From the NCBI GenBank assembly GCA_050874665.1, contig JBNMLC010000001.1, positions 186,001 through 250,000 on the forward strand: DNA of 64,000 nucleotides, read 5' to 3'. The stretch is from RUG11237 sp050874665. GTDB taxonomy: Bacteria > Bacillota > Clostridia > Lachnospirales > Lachnospiraceae. Position numbers and translations under genes: made by a program. The notes under the pieces were generated by a model. The model saw nothing but the letters and a program-made list of their open reading frames with translations, was not told where the DNA came from and ran no database searches. Below, in pieces: positions 41,481-49,170 of this stretch (the first letter of the stretch is position 1; the number at the start of each line of letters is the position of its first letter).

Positions 41481-43865
41481 ATGGCAAAATTACTAGAAAA
41501 TAAATATAGGTTAATCGACAGGCTGAAGGGTGCAATTGGTGGTATGAAAACTGTCGGAAGCGGTATCGGGGAGAATATAAAAGAGTATGGTGCCCAAAAG
41601 CTTTACAGAATGAATTGCACCGCAAAAAATAGAAAAAATAAAAAAATATCCATGCAAAATCTGGAGGATAAAGAAGGAAAGAGTGTTGCTTTTTTAAAAG
41701 AAACGGCATGCACCGGTTGTGGCGCCTGTGTTTCGGTATGTCCCAATGCTGCCATAGAAATAGCAGAAGGGCAGGATGGATTCTGGGTAGCAAGAGTCAA
41801 TGGTGATCAATGTACACAATGCGGCAGATGCAGCGAAATCTGTCCGGCAATTCATGTGGAGTATTCGGGAAGCAGCCATCCTAAATGTTATGCAGCTATG
41901 GCACCTGATGAAATCAGAGAAAAGGGCTCTTCTGGTGGTATTTTTGAAGTGCTTGCGCGAGAGGTGTTGGCTCAAGGCGGCTATGTGTGTGGCGCAGCGG
42001 GAAAAAGTCTTACTTGCGTAGAACATGAGATAATAAGTGACTTGAAAGATTTAGGGAGAATGCGAAAAGCCAAATATGTGCAAAGCAGAGCCTATTTTAT
42101 TTATCCGGAAGTGAAAAAAATATTAGATGATAATAAAAAAGTGTTGTTTTCCGGTACACCATGTCAGGTAGCGGCATTGAAAAATTATCTGGGAAAAAGT
42201 TATAATAATCTGTATACCGTAGATATCATTTGTAAAGGCGTACCGTCGTTGAAAATGTTTCGGAGATATTTATGGGAGCTGGCAAAGCAAATTGGAGAGA
42301 TTCGCAATGTGGATTTTCGAAGTAAGTGGGTGTTTGGCTGGAAGCCGGGGCTGAAAGCAGATTGTAAAGATGGGTCTGTTTTCGCAGAAAGTATGGAGAA
42401 TAATCCGTATCTCAAGGCCTATCACCACAGGCTGATTACACGACCTTCCTGTGATGATTGTAAATATGCCACCTTGCCAAGACAGGGAGATATTTCACTT
42501 GGGGATTTTTTCCGGATAGGAAAATATAAAGAAAGATTAGATGATGGCAAGGGAACTTCTCTGTGCTTAGTAAATACGCCTAAAGGGAAAAACTTATATG
42601 CTATGATTGCAGAAAAACTTCTGATAAGTGAAAAGATTCCTCTGAGGGTGGCAAAAAAGTATAACAAGGCAATCTATCTGGGAGAAAAGGAGAATCCATT
42701 AAGAGCAAGATTCTTTGAAATGATTCCCCATGCTTCTATGAAGAAAACAGTTAATTACATCTTGAATGACAAGTATGATGTAGCATTACTGGGACTTTGG
42801 TATGGAAGAAATTATGGAAGTATGATGACGTATTATGCATTGAACCGTATCCTGCAGGATATGGGACTGTCCGTACTGATGATTGAAAATCCTGACATGG
42901 ATTTGTATGAAAACGTAAATGGGAAAACACATCCGAAAAGGTTTGCTCAAAAATATTATCATATCAGTAAGCCATATCCGGTGTCGGAGCTGTATCAACT
43001 AAATGAAAAGTGTGATGCTTTCATTCTTGGTTCTGATCAATTATGGAATTATCATTTAAGCAAAAAATACGATCAAATGTATTATTTGGATTTTGTTGCG
43101 GATGATAAGAAAAAAATTGCTTATGCGACGTCCTTTGGTGCGGCAAAGTACAATGGACCAAGCGGTGTAAAACATTTGATTCAAACGAATTTAAAGAGAT
43201 TTGATGCAATTTCCGTGCGTGAGGATTATGCAGTGGATATTTGCAGAGATACGTTTGGAATCGAGAGTGTTCAGGTGCTAGATCCGGTGTTTGTGTGTGA
43301 AGCACAGGAATATGAAAAAGTGCTGCAGGATGTACAGCCGCCGGAAAAGGAAAAGTTTATTTTCGCTTATATTTTAGATCCGACACCGCAAAAGGGGAAA
43401 ATGCTTGCAGATTTATATAAGAAGTATCAGACAAAACTAGACGTTGTATTAGATGAGCCGCCGTGGGATTATAAAATGAACCGGGAAAAGTTTGAATTGG
43501 CAGATCAGAAGGGAATTGAGTTTAGAAGGAATGTGCCGGTGCAGGAATGGTTATGGTTTTTTAAGAATGCGGAATATGTTGTAACAGATTCTTTTCATGG
43601 TGCGTGCTTTTCGATTATATTTAAGAAAAAATTTATTGTAATTCGGAACAATAAACGGGGAGGTCTTCGATTTACGTCCCTGTTAGGGCGTTTTGGCATT
43701 ATGGAGCGTCTGGTGGAATCAGAGGAAGAGGTAGTTAACACAGACAAATTAGAAGCGCCTGTGGACTATGGAAATGTGTATGAAATTATTCACAAGGATA
43801 AGGAAGAATCCATGAAATGGTTAAGAAATGCATTGTTTTCCATAAAAACATTGAATAAGGGATAA
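41481..43865 (+). CDS. Fusion: ferredoxin + FrhB flavoprotein domain (N) + polysaccharide pyruvyl transferase (C)
   Basis: A 794-residue protein with domain order opposite to that at 28824. A basic leader of about 70 residues precedes two 4Fe-4S motifs (C77, C80, C83, C87; C111, C114, C117, C121). FrhB follows (KGSSGGIFEVLA, MRKAKYVQSR, FSGTPCQVAAL, CDDCKYATLPRQGDISLGDFF). From about residue 430 comes a pyruvyl transferase domain: ALLGLWYGRNYGSMMTYYAL, FILGSDQLWN, YATSFGA, DPVFV, TDSFHGACFSIIF. AGGAGG drives translation. The recurring link of this redox module with pyruvyl transferase suggests one pathway; the chemistry is unknown. Confidence 0.9.
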   Translation: MAKLLENKYRLIDRLKGAIGGMKTVGSGIGENIKEYGAQKLYRMNCTAKNRKNKKISMQNLEDKEGKSVAFLKETACTGCGACVSVCPNAAIEIAEGQDGFWVARVNGDQCTQCGRCSEICPAIHVEYSGSSHPKCYAAMAPDEIREKGSSGGIFEVLAREVLAQGGYVCGAAGKSLTCVEHEIISDLKDLGRMRKAKYVQSRAYFIYPEVKKILDDNKKVLFSGTPCQVAALKNYLGKSYNNLYTVDIICKGVPSLKMFRRYLWELAKQIGEIRNVDFRSKWVFGWKPGLKADCKDGSVFAESMENNPYLKAYHHRLITRPSCDDCKYATLPRQGDISLGDFFRIGKYKERLDDGKGTSLCLVNTPKGKNLYAMIAEKLLISEKIPLRVAKKYNKAIYLGEKENPLRARFFEMIPHASMKKTVNYILNDKYDVALLGLWYGRNYGSMMTYYALNRILQDMGLSVLMIENPDMDLYENVNGKTHPKRFAQKYYHISKPYPVSELYQLNEKCDAFILGSDQLWNYHLSKKYDQMYYLDFVADDKKKIAYATSFGAAKYNGPSGVKHLIQTNLKRFDAISVREDYAVDICRDTFGIESVQVLDPVFVCEAQEYEKVLQDVQPPEKEKFIFAYILDPTPQKGKMLADLYKKYQTKLDVVLDEPPWDYKMNREKFELADQKGIEFRRNVPVQEWLWFFKNAEYVVTDSFHGACFSIIFKKKFIVIRNNKRGGLRFTSLLGRFGIMERLVESEEEVVNTDKLEAPVDYGNVYEIIHKDKEESMKWLRNALFSIKTLNKG

Positions 43866-43879
43866 AAATGCATTATAAT
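43851..43879 (+). promoter_or_regulatory. Internal promoter before the region-C GT-C/ugd genes
   Basis: TTGAAT at 43851-43856, a 17-base spacer, and perfect TATAAT at 43874-43879. The -35 lies in the last codons of the fusion gene. Transcription would start near 43886 and cover the GT-C gene at 43925 and ugd. Confidence 0.6.
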
Positions 43880-43924
43880 GGAAGATAAGAGTTTTTTAAT
43901 AGAGAAAGGATGATAAGGGAAGAG

Positions 43925-45640
43925 ATGGAGCAGAATAAGATAAAAAATAAAGAAATATTGTACATGGGAATCATGTATGTGGTGCTTTTGACGTTTAAGC
44001 TTATTTTTGTGATCGGAAATCGCAGCTTTCCTATTATTTCAGATGAATTTAACTATGAATTCATGAGTTGGCAGTTGACAGAACGGGGAATGTATGAATC
44101 AACACATTATCCGTTGCTATATCCACTGTTACTGACACCGGCACATTTATTCGGTGATAATTCGTATATTGTTATGAAAATATTAAATGCAGTGTATTCT
44201 TCTTTTGTACCGGTGATTGCGTATAAAATATGCCGCCTGTATGTGGGAGAAAAGCCGAGTCTTGCATGTGCTGTTTTCACCATGTTAATACCGTATCAGT
44301 ATATCATACCTATGTGCCTGATGAGCGAAAATGTTTATTTTTCTCTGTTTTTACTTGCAATCTATCTTTATTTAAAACCATATAAAAAGAACCTGTATGA
44401 AGATATTGCAGCAGCGGTGTCCGTAGGAATGCTTATGCTGACAAGACATATTACCATATCATTGCTGCCTGTATTTGCACTTTTATGGCTGATAAAGCAG
44501 ATTGGGAAAAAAGAGAAGTTTTCCAGGATTATTTTAAGAGGCTTAGCTATTTGTGCAGGAATTATCATTGTATATTCGCCGTGGCTTGTTACAAAGCTTG
44601 TGCAGGGGTGTACTCTGAAAAGTATTTTAGGGTTTGGAATTGCATCTAAGACAAATCCGGAACAACTTACAATGTCAAGATTTGTACTTTCGTTTGCGTA
44701 TTATTTCTTTTATGCGGCATTGATGGCTGCCCCGTTCTTAGGGGTACTGGTAAAGTCTTTCAGAGCAATTGACATAAAAAAGAAAGAAAGATGCAGTTCT
44801 TATAATCAGTTATGGGTTATGATGATGGGAATGATGGCAATGTTACTTATTGCTGCAACACGTCATTCTTGGAGAGCATATTATAATTATCCGGAATTTA
44901 CAAAAATGAAAGGGCGTTATGTCCTTTATGTTGCAGTACTGGCAGCTATTTTATCTACAGTCACCCTATTTTATAAAAAACCAAAATTCAAGCATCCGTG
45001 GTGCAATATTTTATTATGTTATGTGATTCCGGTGGGAATTTTATTGTGCGCCTACATGGTAGAGATTGCAGGAAAAACATCGATTTCGGTTGGTTCTCTG
45101 ATAGATATGTATGATAGTATCGATGGAAGAAGAATTTATTATGGTGGAAAAATCTTCTTTGCTGTTGCAGTGATCAGTATGATTGGGATTCAGGCAGTTT
45201 ACGATTTCGGAAAAGAAAGGTTAAAATCCTATTTAACGTTAATTTTTGTTGTCGGCATTGCACTGACGGAAATGGTAGGGGCTTTAGAGTACTATCAAAA
45301 AGTAAGAAGCGCAAACATTACTGCAGTGGAAGATGGTGTGATAAAATACGAAAGAGCTATCATGGAAGATTTAAAGTCTATAGATTGTGGAAGATACGAG
45401 ATAGTATATATGGAGGCAGGCGTAAGAAGAACTGATATTGTAGAGTGGCTGCCAAAGTTTGCGAGGCTTACAAATTTTATGATGACAGAGGATGCTGCTA
45501 AAATTTCAGCAGACGATTATTATGTATTAACGATAGAACCTGAGAAATATGCAGAGGTTTTGTTAGGACAAATTAATGTATATACATTTAATAACAGAGA
45601 TATTTATTTGCTTCACATAGAAAATGTTAACAGCAAGTAG
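43925..45640 (+). CDS. GT-C-like polytopic membrane glycosyltransferase
   Basis: A 571-residue protein with about 12 helices. D40-E41 in ISDEFNYEFMSWQ occupies the GT-C catalytic loop, and THYPLLYPLLLTPAHLFG follows, recalling ArnT-like enzymes. The soluble C-terminal ~90 residues carry a Rossmann-like stretch. ATG 43925 behind AAGGGA is preferred to ATG 43910, which has no spaced ribosome site. It has its own promoter at 43851 and lies three bases before the ugd frame. It resembles 39613-41472. Substrate not visible. Confidence 0.72.
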   Translation: MEQNKIKNKEILYMGIMYVVLLTFKLIFVIGNRSFPIISDEFNYEFMSWQLTERGMYESTHYPLLYPLLLTPAHLFGDNSYIVMKILNAVYSSFVPVIAYKICRLYVGEKPSLACAVFTMLIPYQYIIPMCLMSENVYFSLFLLAIYLYLKPYKKNLYEDIAAAVSVGMLMLTRHITISLLPVFALLWLIKQIGKKEKFSRIILRGLAICAGIIIVYSPWLVTKLVQGCTLKSILGFGIASKTNPEQLTMSRFVLSFAYYFFYAALMAAPFLGVLVKSFRAIDIKKKERCSSYNQLWVMMMGMMAMLLIAATRHSWRAYYNYPEFTKMKGRYVLYVAVLAAILSTVTLFYKKPKFKHPWCNILLCYVIPVGILLCAYMVEIAGKTSISVGSLIDMYDSIDGRRIYYGGKIFFAVAVISMIGIQAVYDFGKERLKSYLTLIFVVGIALTEMVGALEYYQKVRSANITAVEDGVIKYERAIMEDLKSIDCGRYEIVYMEAGVRRTDIVEWLPKFARLTNFMMTEDAAKISADDYYVLTIEPEKYAEVLLGQINVYTFNNRDIYLLHIENVNSK

Positions 45641-45667
45641 AAGATGATTTTTAAGGAGGATAAAAAA

Positions 45668-46888
45668 ATGTTAAATGGTAAGGAATACAAAATTGCAGTA
45701 GCAGGAACAGGATATGTTGGACTTTCCAACGCTATCTTACTGGCACAGAATAATGAAGTGTTTGCGGTGGATATTGTACCGGAAAAAGTTGAAATGATTA
45801 ATCATAAGAAATCTCCAATTGTAGATAAGGAAATTGAAGATTATTTAGCAAATAAGGAATTGAATCTGACAGCTACCATTAATGGAGAAGAAGCATATAA
45901 AAATGCAGATTTCGTAATTATATCAACTCCGACAAACTATGATCCAAAGAAGAATTACTTTGATACCTCTTCCGTAGAAGCAGTAATCGAGTTAGTAATG
46001 AAAGTAAATCCAAACGCAATTATGGTAATTAAATCCACAATTCCGGTAGGATATACAAAATCAATCCGTGAAAAATATCATTGTGAAAACATTATCTTTT
46101 CACCGGAATTTTTAAGAGAAGGACGAGCTTTATACGATAATTTATATCCAAGCAGAATTATTGTAGGAGCACCAACTACAGACGAAAGACTTTGTGCAGC
46201 AGCAAAAGTTTTTGCAGGTCTTTTAGCACAGGGAGCAATTAAGGAAGAAATTCCAATGCTGTTTACTGATTTAACAGAAGCAGAGGCAGTAAAATTATTT
46301 GCAAACACATATCTTGCACTTCGTGTATCTTTCTTTAATGAATTAGATACTTACGCAGAAGTGAGAGGATTAAATACAAAGCAGATTATCGAAGGAATCG
46401 GTTTAGATCCACGTATCGGAACACATTATAACAATCCGTCCTTTGGATACGGCGGATATTGCCTTCCAAAAGATACAAAACAGTTGCTTGCAAATTATGA
46501 CAATGTACCAAACGAGATTATTGGAGCAATTGTAGCAGCGAATACAACACGTAAGGACTTTATTGCAGAACAGATTTTAGCTCATGCCGGTTTCCCGGAA
46601 AAGAAAGATGCTGTGGTAGGTATTTATCGTCTTACAATGAAAGCAAATTCAGATAACTTCCGCCAGTCTTCTATCCAGGGAGTTATGAAGCGTATCAAGG
46701 CAAAAGGTGTAGAAGTAGTAATTTATGAACCAACATTAAAAGATGATACTTTCTTCAACAGCAAGGTAATTTCTTCTATGGAAGAATTTAAGAAAATGAG
46801 TGATGTAATTGTTGCAAACCGTTACAGTGAAGAATTAGAAGATGTGTTAAACAAAGTATACACAAGAGATTTGTATTTTAGAGATTAA
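45668..46888 (+). CDS. ugd: UDP-glucose 6-dehydrogenase
   Basis: A 406-residue nucleotide-sugar dehydrogenase: IAVAGTGYVGLSNA NAD-binding loop, TPTNYD, STIPVGYT, FSPEFLREG, and the catalytic cysteine at about 265 in GYGGYCLPKDTKQL. It oxidises UDP-glucose to UDP-glucuronate, a donor for acidic capsule. ATG 45668 is fixed by AAGGAGGA at 45653-45660. The length and the LADYDNVPN-like and EPTLKDDTF segments match the short Streptococcus HasB/Cap-type enzymes. Codon use is more uniform (A-ending) than in the GT genes around it, hinting at strong expression or separate ancestry. Confidence 0.94.
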   Translation: MLNGKEYKIAVAGTGYVGLSNAILLAQNNEVFAVDIVPEKVEMINHKKSPIVDKEIEDYLANKELNLTATINGEEAYKNADFVIISTPTNYDPKKNYFDTSSVEAVIELVMKVNPNAIMVIKSTIPVGYTKSIREKYHCENIIFSPEFLREGRALYDNLYPSRIIVGAPTTDERLCAAAKVFAGLLAQGAIKEEIPMLFTDLTEAEAVKLFANTYLALRVSFFNELDTYAEVRGLNTKQIIEGIGLDPRIGTHYNNPSFGYGGYCLPKDTKQLLANYDNVPNEIIGAIVAANTTRKDFIAEQILAHAGFPEKKDAVVGIYRLTMKANSDNFRQSSIQGVMKRIKAKGVEVVIYEPTLKDDTFFNSKVISSMEEFKKMSDVIVANRYSEELEDVLNKVYTRDLYFRD

Positions 46889-46904
46889 TTTGAGGTGACA
46901 TAAG

Positions 46905-48032
46905 GTGAGCCAGAATATAAAAGTATCGGTAATTATGCCTGTATATAATGTGGAAAGCTGTCTGTCAGAGTGTTTAGACACTCTGATGGACCAGTCTTTA
47001 AAAGAGATTGAAATAATATGTGTGGACGATGGTTCTACGGATGGTTCTTTCAGAATTCTGGAAGAAAAAGCAAAAAAAGATAAAAGAATTCGTGTTATTA
47101 CACAGAAAAATTCTGGAGCTGCAGTAGCGAGAAATCTTGGATTTACCTATGCAACCGGAGAATATGTTTTGTTTTTGGATTCCGATGATTTTTTCCACAA
47201 GGATATGTTAAAAAAATCCTATGAATGTGCGAAACAGCAAAATACAGACATTGTAATTTTTAGATGCAAGGAATACGATACCATAAAGAAAAATTACAAT
47301 CCGATGGAATATTCCATCAAAAGAGAGGAATTACCCGATAAAAATCCATTTACATTTCATGATATACCGGACTACATTTTTACGTTTGTGGTAGGCTGGG
47401 CATGGGATAAGTTATACAAAAGAACGTTCATTGCAGAGTGTGGATTGAAATTCCAGGAGCTTAGAACCTCCAATGATTTGTATTTTGTATTCTCTAGTCT
47501 GGTAAAGGCAAATGGTATTTATATTCTGGACGAACCTCTGATTTATCACCGTGTGAATAGAAGTACTTCTCTTTCTGTTACGAGGGAAAAATCATGGGAT
47601 TGTTTTTATAAAGCGCTGACCGCTTTGAAGGAAGAGCTGGTAGTAATGGGAATCTATGAGGAAGTGGAGCGCGGTTTCTTAAACTGGGTGGTACACTTTG
47701 CTTTTTGGAATTTAGATACCATTACGGGGAAGGCATATAAAAATGTATATATGCTTATGAAAGATAAACTTTTCAGGGAACTGAAAATGAATGAAAAGCC
47801 GAAAGAGTTTTATTTGAAACCCCGTTATTATGAGCGGATGCATGAAGTGCTAGATACCGAGTTTGAAGATTTTCTTTTGTTTCATATGCTTGAATATCGG
47901 GCGAAAATGAAGGAATTAAAAGAAGTAAAAGAGGAATTAAACTGGGTTAAGACTTCCACCACCTTTCAAGTGGGAAAAAAGATTATGAAAATACCAATTA
48001 AACTCAAGAAAATGATAAAAGGAGAAAGATAA
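46905..48032 (+). CDS. GT2 family glycosyltransferase with C-terminal STTFQVGKK motif
   Basis: A 375-residue GT-A enzyme starting at GTG 46905. Motifs: VSVIMPVYNVESCLSEC, VDDGSTDGSF, NSGAAVARNLGF, DSDDFF, then WDKLYKRTF and TSNDLYFVF. The C-terminus has a short helix (KELKEVKEELNWVK) followed by STTFQVGKKIMKIP and a basic tail. The same tail recurs in the next two GTs. The N-terminal catalytic domain strongly resembles the second GT2 domain of 49171-51309 (NDLYFV, YHRVNRSTS and the like), indicating duplication. It is soluble and probably membrane-peripheral through the tail. Confidence 0.87.
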   Translation: MSQNIKVSVIMPVYNVESCLSECLDTLMDQSLKEIEIICVDDGSTDGSFRILEEKAKKDKRIRVITQKNSGAAVARNLGFTYATGEYVLFLDSDDFFHKDMLKKSYECAKQQNTDIVIFRCKEYDTIKKNYNPMEYSIKREELPDKNPFTFHDIPDYIFTFVVGWAWDKLYKRTFIAECGLKFQELRTSNDLYFVFSSLVKANGIYILDEPLIYHRVNRSTSLSVTREKSWDCFYKALTALKEELVVMGIYEEVERGFLNWVVHFAFWNLDTITGKAYKNVYMLMKDKLFRELKMNEKPKEFYLKPRYYERMHEVLDTEFEDFLLFHMLEYRAKMKELKEVKEELNWVKTSTTFQVGKKIMKIPIKLKKMIKGER

Positions 48033-49138
48033 TGCCGAAAGTATCCATATTAGTACCAACATATAATGTTTCACAGTATTTAGATGAATGTATGAAAAGC
48101 CTGATTCGTCAGACATTAAAGGATATCGAGATTATCTGTATCAATGATGGCTCTACGGATAATTCATTGGAAATTTTGAAAGGATATGCTGCGAAAGATA
48201 CCAGAATCAAGATAATAGATAAAGAGAATGGCGGCTATGGAATCGCCATGAATATGGGATTGGACGCGGCAACCGGAGAATATATTGGAATTTTAGAGCC
48301 GGATGATTATGTAAAGTTGGATATGTATGAAACTTTATATAACATTGCAAAGAAGGAAGATTTGGATTTTATCAAAGCAGACTTTTATCGTTTTGTTCAT
48401 GATGAAAACGGAAGACTGATTCTTCATTATCATCAGTTATCACAAAATTTGGATTTATATAATCGAGTAATTAATCCATATGACGAACCGGAAGTATTTC
48501 GTCTGATTATGAATACCTGGAGTGGAATTTATAAAAAAAGCTTTTTGCTAGATCACAATATCAGACATCATGAAACACCGGGAGCTTCTTTTCAGGATAA
48601 CGGATTCTGGTTTAAGACGTTTTGCTATGCAAAAAGAGCATATTTTGTAAATAAACCATTTTACTTAAACAGAAGAGATAATCCGAATTCTTCTGTACAC
48701 AATAAAGAAAAAGTATTTTGTATGAACGATGAATATGCTTATATTCATAAATTTATGGAAGATAATCCAAAGTTTTTGGAACGTTTTATGGATCAGTACT
48801 CTTTCCGCAGATATCATAACTATATCAATTCCTATCATCGGGTGGGAGAAGAATACAAGGATATGTATTTACAGCGTTTTCAGAAAGAATTTAAAGAAGC
48901 GTATGAAGCAGGGGAATTGAGGCAGGAAAACTTTACAGAATATGAATGGGAAGGAATTCAGGTATTACTGGAAGATACACTTGCATTTAAATATTTTATG
49001 AAGTTTGATGAGAAAAGAGAACAGTATAATAAGATGAAAGCAAAATATGAAGATATTGCGGGTTCTACCAGTTATCGGCTAGGAAAGAGCATTATGGCAG
49101 TTCCTTGTAAAATTAAAGATGCCATAAAAACGAAGTAG
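48032..49138 (+). CDS. GT2 family glycosyltransferase with C-terminal STSYRLGKS motif
   Basis: A 368-residue GT-A enzyme joined to the previous gene by TAATG. Motifs: VSILVPTYNVSQYLDEC, INDGSTDNSL, NGGYGIAMNMGL, and LEPDDYV where most have DSDDY. GASFQDNGFWF gives the second acidic site. The GGYGIAMN/EPDD variant marks a known subgroup of capsule GT2 enzymes. Its C-terminal GSTSYRLGKSIMAVP plus basic residues repeats the tail seen in its neighbours. Donor unknown. Confidence 0.87.
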   Translation: MPKVSILVPTYNVSQYLDECMKSLIRQTLKDIEIICINDGSTDNSLEILKGYAAKDTRIKIIDKENGGYGIAMNMGLDAATGEYIGILEPDDYVKLDMYETLYNIAKKEDLDFIKADFYRFVHDENGRLILHYHQLSQNLDLYNRVINPYDEPEVFRLIMNTWSGIYKKSFLLDHNIRHHETPGASFQDNGFWFKTFCYAKRAYFVNKPFYLNRRDNPNSSVHNKEKVFCMNDEYAYIHKFMEDNPKFLERFMDQYSFRRYHNYINSYHRVGEEYKDMYLQRFQKEFKEAYEAGELRQENFTEYEWEGIQVLLEDTLAFKYFMKFDEKREQYNKMKAKYEDIAGSTSYRLGKSIMAVPCKIKDAIKTK

Positions 49139-49170
49139 GGTAAAGTTAGAAGAAAAGGTGAGGCTGTAAA

